DNA of 64,000 nt from CAIXOA01 sp041653635 (lineage in GTDB: Archaea > Micrarchaeota > Micrarchaeia > Anstonellales > Bilamarchaeaceae), in the NCBI GenBank assembly GCA_041653635.1, contig JBAZFC010000001.1:310001-374000 (forward strand), written 5' to 3'. The notes beneath the pieces were generated by a model. That model was not told where the DNA came from. It ran no database searches and saw only the letters and a program-made list of their open reading frames with translations. This document shows, piece after piece, positions 1-8,892 of the stretch. The position numbers were made by a program, and so were the translations under genes. The stretch's first letter is position 1; each line of letters opens with the position of its first letter.

Positions 1-69
1 GCTGTAATCGCGCATGCGCATGCCCTTGCCGCCCGCGAGTATGAGGGCCGGTATTTGCGTAGCTGCCAT
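1..69 (-). CDS. sugar nucleotidyltransferase, N-terminal fragment
   Basis: The first 23 residues of a minus-strand gene that runs off the left edge. After a short leader it reads LILAGGKGMRMRDYS, the glycine-rich nucleotide-binding loop of NTP-transferase family sugar-1-phosphate nucleotidyltransferases, which make NDP-sugars. The ATG is at 69-67. A TATA-like TTTTAAA lies about 35 nt upstream, in the divergent spacer shared with the next gene. It fits the glycan cluster to the right. The substrate cannot be told from this fragment. Confidence 0.7.
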   Translation of the reverse strand, partial: MAATQIPALILAGGKGMRMRDYS

Positions 70-217
70 AATAACACTAAACTAAGATTCCAAGAATTGG
101 TTTAAAACCATGATGGGCGGGCCAAGCGGCGTGCAGGGTTTCCCGCGCCCTTAAGGGCACGTATCCCCTGGCATTCTGCGGGCATGCGCGTTATTTAAAA
201 AGAACCTGCCGAGATTA

Positions 218-1339
218 ATGGCTATGCGCCTCGCGGTGGTCACGCCTTTCCTTGAAGCATACGGGGGGGTGGAAAAGGTCGTGATGAAGATTGCTGAGCA
301 TTTTGATGCGAAGGTCTATGCCATGGGCTACAGGCCGGAAGCGACATACCAGGAATTCCGGAAACTTGACGTGGAGGTCGTGGGTGGGGGAGGGATGCTC
401 CCCAAGGGGAGGTTCTTCTCCGGAATCAACGCGGGGCGGCTGTTTTATTCGCTTAAGCTCCAGGATTACGACGTGGTGAATGCGCACCAGAGCCCCTCGG
501 AATGGGTGCGCAACAGGAACGCGCCGATGATATGGTACTGCCACAGCCCGAACCGGGAGGCGTACGACCTATATGAGTGGAGGATGCGCAGGCGCGGGCC
601 CGTGCAGAAGGCGGCGTTCTGGGGCGCGGTGAAGGCGTTCAGGGCGGTGGAGTCCGGCATAGTGCCGAAGATAGAGCACATATTCACGAACAGCACGAAC
701 AGCCAGGGGCGGATACGGAAATACCTGAAAAGGGACGCGGAGATACTCCATCCCGGGGTGGAGCCGAAGGAATTCATGTGTGAAGGGTATGGGAAATTCT
801 TTTTTTATCCCTCAAGGATTGTGCCTGAGAAGGAGATAGAATATGCGATAGAGGCGTTCAGGATTTTCTCAGGGAAGAGGAAGGGCTGGAAGCTCGTGGT
901 CGCTGGCGCGGCCTCGGAAAGGCCGGAGCACAGGAGGTACCTTGAGGGGCTGAGGGGAATGGGCGTGGAGGGCGTCAGCATACGGACGAACGTGAGCGAT
1001 GCGGAGCTGAAGGGGCTGTATGCGAAATGCCTTGCGGTGCTCTACACCCCTGTGAACGAGGATTTCGGGCTCGTGCCCATAGAGGCGATGGCATCGTCCA
1101 AGCCGTGCATAGCGAGGAACGAGGGCGGGCCGAGGGAAACGATAGAAAGCGGGAAGGACGGGTTCCTTGTGGACAGCGCGGGGGGGATGGCGCAGAGGAT
1201 GGGGGAGCTGGCGGAAAAGCCGGAACTTGCGGAGGGCATGGGGAAGGCGGGAAGGAGGAAGGTGCTGGCGAAATTCACGTGGAAGCGCTTCATGGAGAGG
1301 TTCGGGGAGAAAGCAAAGGAGTTGGCTAAAAAGGCATAG
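218..1339 (+). CDS. glycosyltransferase family 4 (GT-B fold)
   Basis: A 373-residue cytoplasmic or membrane-associated retaining glycosyltransferase. The N-terminal half begins with a Rossmann strand and the GGVE loop (residues 16-19) typical of GT4. The C-terminal half has the donor-site region YPSRIVPEKE near residue 200 and the E-x7-E motif EDFGLVPIE near residue 282. A strong TATA box (TTATTTAAAA, 191-200) lies about 26 nt before the ATG at 218, so the transcript is probably leaderless. ATG 224 is a possible alternative. It is followed after 11 nt by a flippase gene, consistent with assembly and export of a surface glycan. Donor and acceptor sugars are unknown. Confidence 0.87.
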   Translation: MAMRLAVVTPFLEAYGGVEKVVMKIAEHFDAKVYAMGYRPEATYQEFRKLDVEVVGGGGMLPKGRFFSGINAGRLFYSLKLQDYDVVNAHQSPSEWVRNRNAPMIWYCHSPNREAYDLYEWRMRRRGPVQKAAFWGAVKAFRAVESGIVPKIEHIFTNSTNSQGRIRKYLKRDAEILHPGVEPKEFMCEGYGKFFFYPSRIVPEKEIEYAIEAFRIFSGKRKGWKLVVAGAASERPEHRRYLEGLRGMGVEGVSIRTNVSDAELKGLYAKCLAVLYTPVNEDFGLVPIEAMASSKPCIARNEGGPRETIESGKDGFLVDSAGGMAQRMGELAEKPELAEGMGKAGRRKVLAKFTWKRFMERFGEKAKELAKKA

Positions 1340-1350
1340 AAGGTATCTGG

Positions 1351-3000
1351 ATGGACGGGATAGAAGAGGAACAGAAAACTGTCGTGAAGGGGACGTTCTG
1401 GGGGCTCGCCGGGAGCATAGCCCTGAAGCTCGTCTCGTTCATATATGTAATAATAGTGGCGCGGCTGTTCGCCCAGGACGATGTGGGCACCTTCTACCTT
1501 GCGCTGAGCATACTCGGGATGATTGCGGTGTTCAGCGACCTCGGCTTCGGCTCCGCGTTCATGCGCTATGTGCCCTTCTATATGGGGAAGGGGCAGAAGG
1601 ACAAGGTATATTCCCTCCTGAGGGCGGGGTACCTCTTCGCAGGGCTGCTGACGATAGTCGCAACGGCCGTATTGTTCCTTCTTGCGGGGCAGATAGGCGA
1701 TTTTTTCAGGAACCCCTCCCTTGAATTGCCGTTGCAGATACTTTCGCTCTATTTCCTCACGAACACATTCTTCTCGCTCAATGCATGCTTCCTGTCCGGA
1801 AGGAAGCTCGCAAAGGAGAACAACATACTCAATACCGGACAGAACGTGCTGAAATTGATATTCACCCTGGTGCTTTTCTTCGCGCTGGGGGCGACGATGG
1901 AGGCGCTTGCAATCGGTTTTGCCGCCTCCTTTGTGGCCGTAACCCTCGCCTCCTTTATCTATGTGGGAAGCGACGTTAAAAAACTCGGGATTGGCGGGCT
2001 GCGCATAACATCCGGGGAGCAGCTCGCGATGGTGAAGGAGGTGCTTCCGTTCGGGCTCGTGCTTTCGCTTGTGCTTTCATTCTGGGTTTTCATATCCTAT
2101 ACGGACAAGGTGATGCTCGCCTACCTGATGCCAGGGCCGGAGGCTGCGGCTGCCGTTGCGGTGTATGCAATCGCAACCGCCCTCGCGGGCGTGATAGCGA
2201 TATTCCCCGGGGCGGTCGGCTCCATATTCTTCCCCACAATATCGGAACTCCGGGGGAAGGGCAAACAGGAGGAGATGCTGAAACTATCCGTGTCCGCGTC
2301 GCGTTGGATAATATTCCTCACCGCGCCCCTCACAATCGTGCTGGTCGCATACCCGGAGGAGCTGCTGCAGATGTTCTACGGGGCAGGTTATGCCGCGGGG
2401 GCGGGTGCCCTCATGATATTCAGCATAGGGATGTTCGTGCGCGCGCTCAGCCAGGTGCAGAGCTCCATGATAGCCGCGTCGCGGCTCGTGCGCATAGAGC
2501 TTTATGCGGCGGGGGGGGCCGCGCTCGCGAATGTGGCCCTGAACTGGATGCTGATTCCCATCTATGGCATTAACGGGGCTGCGGCCGCGTCAATGATTTC
2601 TTTCGTTATCGTGACCCTCCTCCTAATCTATTATTGCTGGAAGAAATTCGGGTTCGGATTTCCGAGGGAACTGTACACCCCCATTGCAGCTTTGGTGATT
2701 GCGGTGGCGGTGATGCTCGCCTTCAGGGGATGGACCGGCGCGCTAACGGGATTCACTCCGGAATTGCCGGGCATGGAAGGCATCGGCGCGGCGATTGCGC
2801 AGAAAATAATCAAGCTTGCGGTGCTTGGTGTGCTCTTCGCGGCCAGCTGTGCGTCATATTTCTTGCTGTTGATTATGTTTAAGGCGATAAAAAAGGAAGA
2901 TGTTTCCCTGCTTTCGTCCAGCCTGCGGAGGATAAAGGCACCTGCAGGTTTCATACGGGCGGTTGAAGGGATTCTGGGGCTTCGGGGCTGGGCAGACTAG
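1351..3000 (+). CDS. polysaccharide/lipid-linked oligosaccharide flippase (Wzx/RfbX, MOP superfamily)
   Basis: A 549-residue integral membrane protein with roughly 12-14 hydrophobic helices. It resembles the polysaccharide-biosynthesis flippases that move lipid-linked glycans across the membrane. Features include an amphipathic N-terminus (KGTFWGLAGSIALKLVSFIY), a charged cytoplasmic loop near GKGKQEEMLK (around residue 310) and a basic C-terminal tail after the last helix. It lies 11 nt after the GT4 gene, so they are probably one operon. Its stop codon overlaps the stop of the convergent aminotransferase gene by 4 nt (CTAG). The substrate is unknown; the assignment rests on topology and family-like composition. 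Confidence 0.8.
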   Translation: MDGIEEEQKTVVKGTFWGLAGSIALKLVSFIYVIIVARLFAQDDVGTFYLALSILGMIAVFSDLGFGSAFMRYVPFYMGKGQKDKVYSLLRAGYLFAGLLTIVATAVLFLLAGQIGDFFRNPSLELPLQILSLYFLTNTFFSLNACFLSGRKLAKENNILNTGQNVLKLIFTLVLFFALGATMEALAIGFAASFVAVTLASFIYVGSDVKKLGIGGLRITSGEQLAMVKEVLPFGLVLSLVLSFWVFISYTDKVMLAYLMPGPEAAAAVAVYAIATALAGVIAIFPGAVGSIFFPTISELRGKGKQEEMLKLSVSASRWIIFLTAPLTIVLVAYPEELLQMFYGAGYAAGAGALMIFSIGMFVRALSQVQSSMIAASRLVRIELYAAGGAALANVALNWMLIPIYGINGAAAASMISFVIVTLLLIYYCWKKFGFGFPRELYTPIAALVIAVAVMLAFRGWTGALTGFTPELPGMEGIGAAIAQKIIKLAVLGVLFAASCASYFLLLIMFKAIKKEDVSLLSSSLRRIKAPAGFIRAVEGILGLRGWAD

Positions 3001-4316
3001 CTGGTAAGCCGCCTGAACCCCGTGTGGGCCACCGGGCCCTTGAGCCTCTTTTCCACGCTTCCCTCATCTATTGCTTTCTTCAGAAGGCCGAAAACCTCAT
3101 CTACCTGCCCCATGTATGTGGCCACGTCCTCGTGCTTGTGCGCGTAGGAGACATAGACGCTCTTTGAGGCGAGGTAACCTCTCTCCAGCATCTCCTGCGT
3201 GAAGAGGGTGGAGATGGCCTGGGATTTTCCCGCGTAGTCAAAGCTGAATGTAATCAGGGGGGAGAACTCGGGCATGAGCGTTATGTCCAGCCCCTTCTCC
3301 TTAGCTATTTTATCCCAGCCCTGCCCTATTTCCGTGCCTATCTTTTTCAGGTGGGACGGGACATCGTTTTTCTCAAGCTTGCTTATGGTTGCGAGCGCTG
3401 CGGCGGGACCTACCCTTTCGGTCCAGTATGTGCTGCTTATGAAAGAGCCCTGGGCCGCGTTCATAACGTCCCCCTTGCCTACTATGGCAGCCATCGGGTA
3501 GCCGTTGCTCATCGCCTTCCCATAGACAGCCATGTCAGGGGTGGTGCCGAGCAGGGCGTGTATTCCGCCAACGTTCATCCTCCACCCGGAGGTGGTTTCG
3601 TCAAAAAGGAGGACCGCTCCGGCCTCATCCGCAATCTTTCGCACGTTCTTCAGGAAATCTTTCTTCGGGAAGTTGTGCCTCATCGGCTCCACGACAATCG
3701 CGCCCACGTCCTTGTGCTTCTCCATTATTTCTGCGAGCTGGTCGTCGCGGTTGAACTCAAATGGGATGGATGTGCCGGTGAGCCCTCTGGGGACGCCCGA
3801 AGGGCTGAGGCCTGGCAGCAGGTGGCCGTCAAGGTTCTTGTCACTGGCGAGGTTTGCGGCAAGGTACCAGTCATGCCAGCCGTGGTAGCCGCAGAACGCG
3901 ACCTTCTCCTTCTTGGTGTGGGCCCTTGCGATGCGGATTGCCGCAGCCAGGGCCTCCCCTGCCGTTCTTGTGTACCTTACCATCTGGGCCCAGGGATTAA
4001 GCTTTATGAGCTTCTCGGCCAGTTCAACCTCCTCGGGGCAGTTGAGCGTGCACATGGAGCCGCCCTCCACTGCCTTGATTACCGCGGCGTTGACGTCATC
4101 GTCCGCGTAGCCGAGTATGCACGCGCCCACGCCCATTATCGTCATGTCCTTGTACTCCTTTCCGTCCAGGTCCCATACTGATATGCCTTTTGCCTTTGAA
4201 TAGTACGAGGGCCACTGGTCCGGCAGGAACATCTCCGAGCGCTTTGATAGCAGCTGGCTCCCGCCTGGAATAATCCTCTTCGCCCTCTTCCAAAGTTCAA
4301 TGCCCTTTCCTGCCAT
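2997..4316 (-). CDS. class III PLP-dependent aminotransferase (glutamate-1-semialdehyde aminomutase-like)
   Basis: A 439-residue fold-type I PLP enzyme. The N-terminal GGSQ and the segment VWDLDGKEY(K)D are typical of class III. VEPMRHNFP precedes LFDETTSGWR, where the Asp contacts the PLP ring nitrogen. The likely Schiff-base Lys is in YGKAMSNGYP near residue 267. ATG 4316 is chosen because a GGAGG Shine-Dalgarno lies 7 nt upstream and the ATG overlaps the upstream stop (TGATG); ATG 4322 sits too close to that site. Its coupling to a SpsF-like cytidylyltransferase suggests it makes an amino or nonulosonic-type surface sugar rather than haem precursors. That role is inference. Confidence 0.82.
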   Translation of the reverse strand: MAGKGIELWKRAKRIIPGGSQLLSKRSEMFLPDQWPSYYSKAKGISVWDLDGKEYKDMTIMGVGACILGYADDDVNAAVIKAVEGGSMCTLNCPEEVELAEKLIKLNPWAQMVRYTRTAGEALAAAIRIARAHTKKEKVAFCGYHGWHDWYLAANLASDKNLDGHLLPGLSPSGVPRGLTGTSIPFEFNRDDQLAEIMEKHKDVGAIVVEPMRHNFPKKDFLKNVRKIADEAGAVLLFDETTSGWRMNVGGIHALLGTTPDMAVYGKAMSNGYPMAAIVGKGDVMNAAQGSFISSTYWTERVGPAAALATISKLEKNDVPSHLKKIGTEIGQGWDKIAKEKGLDITLMPEFSPLITFSFDYAGKSQAISTLFTQEMLERGYLASKSVYVSYAHKHEDVATYMGQVDEVFGLLKKAIDEGSVEKRLKGPVAHTGFRRLTS

Positions 4317-5080
4317 CACCATCCCTCCTTTTTTGCCTGCTCGGCGTATTTCTCGTTGCGCCCAATCCCGCTGTTGACTCCGGAAAGTTCCGGATGCTTC
4401 TTCAATATTTCCAATATATCTTCCATGCTGAAATCGTGCGCTTCCCCTTTCTTCCCGAGCAAACGGTAGATTTCCCGCACAAACTCCAAATCCTGCGGCT
4501 CGTCCACGGTCCAGCGCATGGAGGAAAGGTCCTTCTTGTTGGCGACATTTAGCTGCCTGAACCTCTCCTTGTTTTTCACTATGAATGGGGTTACGTGCTC
4601 GCGGTCCTGGCCCGCCTGCGCTTCCAGGTTTGCCGCCATGAGGGCTTCCCTTGAGAATACCTCTACATCCAAGCCGTCCGGGAAGGTGGGGGGATGGACG
4701 TTTGAAACGTATCCATATCCGCCTTTTTCGTATTCCCCTATGGCGCGGTCCACTATTTCCGGGTCCAGGAGGGGGCAGTCCGCGGTCACCCTCACTATTA
4801 TGTCGCCCCCGAACTTCTCTGCCGCGCCGGCATACCTCCCCAGCACGTCATTCTCGCTGCCGCGGAAGCAATAAACGCCGGATTCCTTCGCAAGCTTTTC
4901 AACCGCGTCGTCCGTCTTGTTCACGGTGGTGGCGATGATTATCTTGTCTATCCTCCTGCATCTCTTGAGCCTCTGCAGGACGTGCCAGAGCATCGGCCTG
5001 CCTGAAATCTCCTTCAGCACCTTGCCTGGAAGCCGGGAAGATGTCATTCTTGCCTGCAGGATTGCGACCCTCGTTGCCAG
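4316..5080 (-). CDS. SpsF/NeuA-like cytidylyltransferase, probable CTG start
   Basis: About 254 residues, related to spore-coat protein F / acylneuraminate cytidylyltransferases, which activate acidic sugars with CTP. The CTP-binding motif is QARMTSSRLPGKVL. The first ATG in frame (5047) is inside that motif and would delete strand beta-1 (VAIL). The frame is open upstream only to a TAG at 5083-5081, leaving CTG 5080 as the first codon after the stop, with GGTG 5 nt upstream. DxD-like VTADCPLLDPEI lies near residue 100. Its 3' end overlaps the aminotransferase start. The start codon is inference; the family is well supported. Confidence 0.75.
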   Translation of the reverse strand: MATRVAILQARMTSSRLPGKVLKEISGRPMLWHVLQRLKRCRRIDKIIIATTVNKTDDAVEKLAKESGVYCFRGSENDVLGRYAGAAEKFGGDIIVRVTADCPLLDPEIVDRAIGEYEKGGYGYVSNVHPPTFPDGLDVEVFSREALMAANLEAQAGQDREHVTPFIVKNKERFRQLNVANKKDLSSMRWTVDEPQDLEFVREIYRLLGKKGEAHDFSMEDILEILKKHPELSGVNSGIGRNEKYAEQAKKEGW

Positions 5081-5159
5081 CTAAACACCCTTCAATCTTC
5101 CATTGGTATGGTCCTAAATAAATATCTAACTGTGAATGGGCCGCGGAAAATCCGGGAAC

Positions 5160-5864
5160 TCATTTCCTGAAGAGCTTGAATGATATCATGCTCCTCACCA
5201 TGCCTAGGATGTCCAGGAAGCGGAATTCGGAGGAGGCGGCCTCGTTCCAGCGGATTGGGATTTCCGAGATGCGGATGCCCTTCTCCTGCGCCCGGACAAG
5301 GAATTCCGCGTCCCAGAACCAGGATTTGGACTGCACTTCCCCAATCCAGGGAAGGACCGCATCCCTCCTGAACGCCTTGAAGCCGCACTGGTGGTCCTTC
5401 ACCCTGGAATTCCAGAGGATTGCGATTATGGAATTGAAGGCCCTGCTGTAAAAGTCCCGCAGGAATTTCCTCTTTATCATGGAGCCGGGCACGTAGCGGG
5501 AGCCTATGGCTATTGATGCACCCTTTTCCACGCTCCCTACGAGCGCGGGCAGGCAGGAAAGGTCCGCCGCCAGGTCGGCGTCCATGAATGCGATTATATC
5601 GCCCTTTGCGGAGAGCGCGGCATCCTGGATTGCCTTCCCCTTCCCCAAGCGGGCATCCGAATGTAGGACGCGTATCCTTCCGTCCTCAAGGCGCTTTGCA
5701 ATCTGGAGAGTATGGTCGCTGCTCCCGTCCTCCGCGATTATGATTTCGTGATCCTTCCCCATCCTGCCGAGTTCCCTTTCCAGAGCCCTTACGGTGGGCT
5801 CCAGTCGCTTTTCCTCGTTATGGGCAGGGATTATGACGGATAGTGCCGCCTCGCCGCTCTTCAT
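5160..5864 (-). CDS. glycosyltransferase family 2 (dolichyl-phosphate glucose/mannose synthase-like)
   Basis: 234 residues, single GT-A domain. The start is SVIIPAHNEEKRL (nucleotide binding, residues 9-21), then EIIIAEDGSSDHT and the metal-binding DxD motif FMDADLAADLS near residue 95. GSRYVPGS and CGFKAFRRDAV match the polyprenol-phosphate sugar synthases. There is no clear membrane segment, so it probably works at the inner face of the membrane. A short divergent spacer (5865-5976, AT-rich, carrying promoters for both sides) separates it from a second GT2 gene. Lipid-phosphate sugar donor synthesis is inferred from family. Confidence 0.85.
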   Translation of the reverse strand: MKSGEAALSVIIPAHNEEKRLEPTVRALERELGRMGKDHEIIIAEDGSSDHTLQIAKRLEDGRIRVLHSDARLGKGKAIQDAALSAKGDIIAFMDADLAADLSCLPALVGSVEKGASIAIGSRYVPGSMIKRKFLRDFYSRAFNSIIAILWNSRVKDHQCGFKAFRRDAVLPWIGEVQSKSWFWDAEFLVRAQEKGIRISEIPIRWNEAASSEFRFLDILGMVRSMISFKLFRK

Positions 5865-5976
5865 CAGTGTTAATTTGCTTGAGAATAATTAAAAATGCTA
5901 ATACGGGTATAAGCTGCGGTTGGAGTGGGCGGCGCCTTTTTGGTTTGTGGATGGCGCTGTTGCGGGTTGATGATTG

Positions 5977-6720
5977 ATGGCTGAGATGACTATAATCGTC
6001 CCGACGCGGAACGAGGCGGAGTGCGTGGAGGGGACGCTTGGGAAAATAGTGAAGGTATGCAAAAAGGCACGCATGGATTACGAAATACTTGTCATGGATG
6101 ACGGGAGCAAGGACGGGACCAAGGATATTGTCGCGGGGATGGGGAAGAAGAACGGGAACGTGCGGCTGGTGAACAGGAAGGAGCCGTTCGGGTTTGGATA
6201 CTCCATACGGGACGGGATACGGATGGCTTCGGGGAAGTATGCGGCCATAATGATGGCCGACCTTTCTGACGACCCGGAGCTGCTTCCGAAAATAAAGGAA
6301 AAAATGGATGGTGCTGATGGCGGGATGCCGGGTGCCGGATGCGATGTTGTCGTGTGCTCAAGATTCATGAAGGGCTCGGAAGTGAGGAGATATCCCTTCC
6401 TCAAGATGGCCTCAAATAGATTGTTCAACTGGACGGTCGGGATTGCGTTCAACCTCGGGACCGGGGACGCATCAAATGCGTACAAATGCTTCAGGGTGGA
6501 AAAAGCGAAAACATTGCCGGTGGAGTCAAGGGGCTTCCAGGTGAGCGCAGAGATATTGATAAGGATGAAATTGGCAGGGGCGAAAATATGCGAAATCCCC
6601 GCGAGCTGGGAGGACAGGAGCGCGGGCGAGGCGAAGTTCAAGCTGGGCAATACCTTTATTAGTTATTTTATGCTATTCCTTAAGATGTTTAAGCTGGCTT
6701 ATTTGGGTGGAAAAAAATGA
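5977..6720 (+). CDS. glycosyltransferase family 2 (dolichol-phosphate mannosyltransferase-like)
   Basis: 247 residues from ATG 5977 (a TTG lies three bases earlier). GT-A fold with TIIVPTRNEAECVE at the N-terminus, EILVMDDGSKDGT, the DxD-position motif MMADLSDDPE near residue 93, and the conserved late stretch RGFQVSAEILIRMKLAGAK. It ends with EVPA-like EIPASWEDRSAGEAKFK, as in DPM1-type enzymes. First gene of the operon running to 11611; its last four bases (ATGA) overlap the next start. It probably builds a polyprenyl-phosphate sugar for the GT-C-like protein at 8889. Confidence 0.85.
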   Translation: MAEMTIIVPTRNEAECVEGTLGKIVKVCKKARMDYEILVMDDGSKDGTKDIVAGMGKKNGNVRLVNRKEPFGFGYSIRDGIRMASGKYAAIMMADLSDDPELLPKIKEKMDGADGGMPGAGCDVVVCSRFMKGSEVRRYPFLKMASNRLFNWTVGIAFNLGTGDASNAYKCFRVEKAKTLPVESRGFQVSAEILIRMKLAGAKICEIPASWEDRSAGEAKFKLGNTFISYFMLFLKMFKLAYLGGKK

Positions 6721-7922
6721 AGGCTGCTGTTGTTGGAATAGGCAGGGTCGGCCTGCCGCTTGCGATATTCTTCGCCTCCAAGGGCGTTTACACATACGGT
6801 GTGGACGTGGACGCGAAGAAGATAGACATGCTCAGGGAGGGGAAGGCCCCTTTTAGGGAGAAGGGGATGGAGGAGGCGCTCGCCAAGGTGAATGGGAAGG
6901 ACTTCAAGGCGACGATGGACTTTTCCAAGATTGCGGATGCGGATTATGTCGTGCTCACGCTGGGGACGCCCGTGGACGAGCACATGAACCCGGATTACAC
7001 GCAATTGGAGGCGGCGCTGGGCTCCATGAAGCAGCATTTCAGGAAGGGGCAGACGCTGATTTTGAGGAGCACGGTCTCTCCGGGGAGCACGGAATACCTG
7101 AAGAATTTCATTGAAGAGAAAACTGCGTTCAAGGTTGGGAAGGACTTTTATTTGGTCTTCTGCCCGGAAAGGATTGCGGAAGGGAAGGCGATGGAAGAGC
7201 TTGAGGTGCTTCCTGAGATTGTGGGCTCGCTGGACGAGGAGAGCGGGAAGAAGGCCGAGGAGCTTTTCAGAAGCATGGGGAAGGAAGTGTACAGGACTAG
7301 CGCGATAAATGCGGAATTACTAAAGTTGTTTACAAACATGTACAGGTACATAAATTTCGCAGTGGGGAACGAATTCCTCGTGATTGCGGATGAGTGGGAT
7401 GCGAACATCCACGAGATAGTGGAATTGTCCAACAAGAATTATCCGAGGGGGGGGCCGAAGATACCCGGATTCACCGCGGGGCCATGCCTGTTCAAGGACG
7501 GGTTCTTTTTGACTAGCACCATTCCGTTTTCCGACCTTATATCCACTGCCTGGAAAATAAATGAAAACCTGCCTGGACATTTGATAAACAAGGCGAAAAA
7601 AATAAAACCGCTTAAGGGCGCGAAGAGCGTCGTGCTGGGCATGGCGTTCAAGGCGAACTCGGATGATGACCGGCTCTCGCTTTCGCACAAGATAAAGAAG
7701 ATACTCAAAAGGGAATCCGCGAACGTGGTCACGCATGATGTATATAGGGACGGGCCCGATTTTGAAGGGGCGGTGAAGGATGCGGAATTCCTGGTGATGG
7801 CGACGCCGCATAATGAGTACAGGAAGCCCCTGGAATGGTACAAGAAGCATGTGAAGCCGGGGTGCGTGATAATAGACGTGTGGAATGTTTTCGGGAAAGG
7901 CTCGGTAATTTTCAGGTGTTGA
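6717..7922 (+). CDS. nucleotide-sugar dehydrogenase (UDP-glucose/UDP-ManNAc dehydrogenase family)
   Basis: 401 residues. It oxidises an NDP-hexose C6 alcohol to the uronic acid with two NAD+. The N-terminal NAD-binding motif is VGIGRVGLPLA (residues 5-15), then LTLGTPVDEH and RSTVSPGSTE. The catalytic Cys is in GPCLFKDGF near residue 258. The C-terminal domain begins with VVLGMAFKANSDD. It is translationally coupled to the preceding GT2 (ATGA overlap) and followed by an epimerase gene one base later. This implies uronic-acid-containing surface glycan; UDP-glucose versus UDP-ManNAc cannot be decided by eye. Confidence 0.88.
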   Translation: MKAAVVGIGRVGLPLAIFFASKGVYTYGVDVDAKKIDMLREGKAPFREKGMEEALAKVNGKDFKATMDFSKIADADYVVLTLGTPVDEHMNPDYTQLEAALGSMKQHFRKGQTLILRSTVSPGSTEYLKNFIEEKTAFKVGKDFYLVFCPERIAEGKAMEELEVLPEIVGSLDEESGKKAEELFRSMGKEVYRTSAINAELLKLFTNMYRYINFAVGNEFLVIADEWDANIHEIVELSNKNYPRGGPKIPGFTAGPCLFKDGFFLTSTIPFSDLISTAWKINENLPGHLINKAKKIKPLKGAKSVVLGMAFKANSDDDRLSLSHKIKKILKRESANVVTHDVYRDGPDFEGAVKDAEFLVMATPHNEYRKPLEWYKKHVKPGCVIIDVWNVFGKGSVIFRC

Positions 7923-7923
7923 G

Positions 7924-8892
7924 ATGGCTAAGGTTATTGTTACTGGGGGGGCTGGGTTCATAGGGAGCAGGGTTGTCGCGAAGCTTGTGCGGGACGGGCA
8001 CGCGGTTACGGTGGCGGACAACCTGAGCAAGGGGCAAGTGAAGAATATTGATTTGGACAAGGTGGAATTGGTAAGGATTGATTTGTGCGATGCCAGCGCG
8101 ACTGCGGATTTGCTGGCGGATTTTGAGTATTGCTTCCACTTCGCAGCGAAAATAGGCGGGATTGGATATTTCCACAAGTACCCTGCGGAAATTATCCGGG
8201 ATAATACGCTGATGTTTTCCAACCTGCTGGATTCGGCGAGGAAGAGCAAGAGCTTCAAGAAGATGATTTACCTCTCCTCGTCCATGGTATTTGAGAGGAC
8301 AAGCAGCTTCCCCTCAAAAGAGGAGGACATATTCACCTCTCCCCCGCCCATTACGCATTATGGGTTTTCCAAATTGATTGGGGAATACTATTGCACGGCG
8401 TTCATGGAGCAGTATGGGATGAAATATACCATTTTCAGGCCGTTCAACGCATACGGACCTGGAGAGGTGCCGGAAAATGAAGTCGGTATTGCACATGTGA
8501 TTCCGGACCTGATAAAGAAGATATATTATGACAAGCAGTACCCGCTGGAATTGCTTGGGGATGGAAGCCAGGTGCGCGCATATACGTATGTGGAGGACTT
8601 GGCGGACGCGATAGGGACGCTCGCATTTGATGCGAGGACGGACAATAATGATTTCAATGTGGCGAACCCGCACGCATATACTGTGATGGAATTGGCGCAG
8701 GAGATATGGAAGATGTGCGGGGACGGGAGGCCTCTCCAGACAAAGCATCTCCCTGTTTTCAAGGACGACGTTAAGAAGCGGGTGCCCAGCACGGAAAAAA
8801 TAGAGGCGCTGGGATGGAGGGCGAAGGTGGAGATGGAGGAGGGGCTGGAGAAGACCTTCGCATGGATAAAGGAGAACCGGGGGAAGCAATGA
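7924..8892 (+). CDS. NAD-dependent sugar epimerase/dehydratase (extended SDR)
   Basis: 322 residues. N-terminal Rossmann motif TGGAGFIGSRV (residues 7-17). The catalytic triad is visible as YLSSSMVFE (Ser) and HYGFSKLIGEYY (Tyr-x3-Lys, near residue 143). FRPFNAYGP and YVEDLADAI are typical of UDP-glucose/GalNAc 4-epimerases and related dehydratases. It starts one base after the dehydrogenase stop and its stop overlaps the next ATG (ATGA), so it is an internal operon gene. It probably interconverts the NDP-sugar pool used by this glycan cluster; the exact substrate is unknown. Confidence 0.86.
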   Translation: MAKVIVTGGAGFIGSRVVAKLVRDGHAVTVADNLSKGQVKNIDLDKVELVRIDLCDASATADLLADFEYCFHFAAKIGGIGYFHKYPAEIIRDNTLMFSNLLDSARKSKSFKKMIYLSSSMVFERTSSFPSKEEDIFTSPPPITHYGFSKLIGEYYCTAFMEQYGMKYTIFRPFNAYGPGEVPENEVGIAHVIPDLIKKIYYDKQYPLELLGDGSQVRAYTYVEDLADAIGTLAFDARTDNNDFNVANPHAYTVMELAQEIWKMCGDGRPLQTKHLPVFKDDVKKRVPSTEKIEALGWRAKVEMEEGLEKTFAWIKENRGKQ

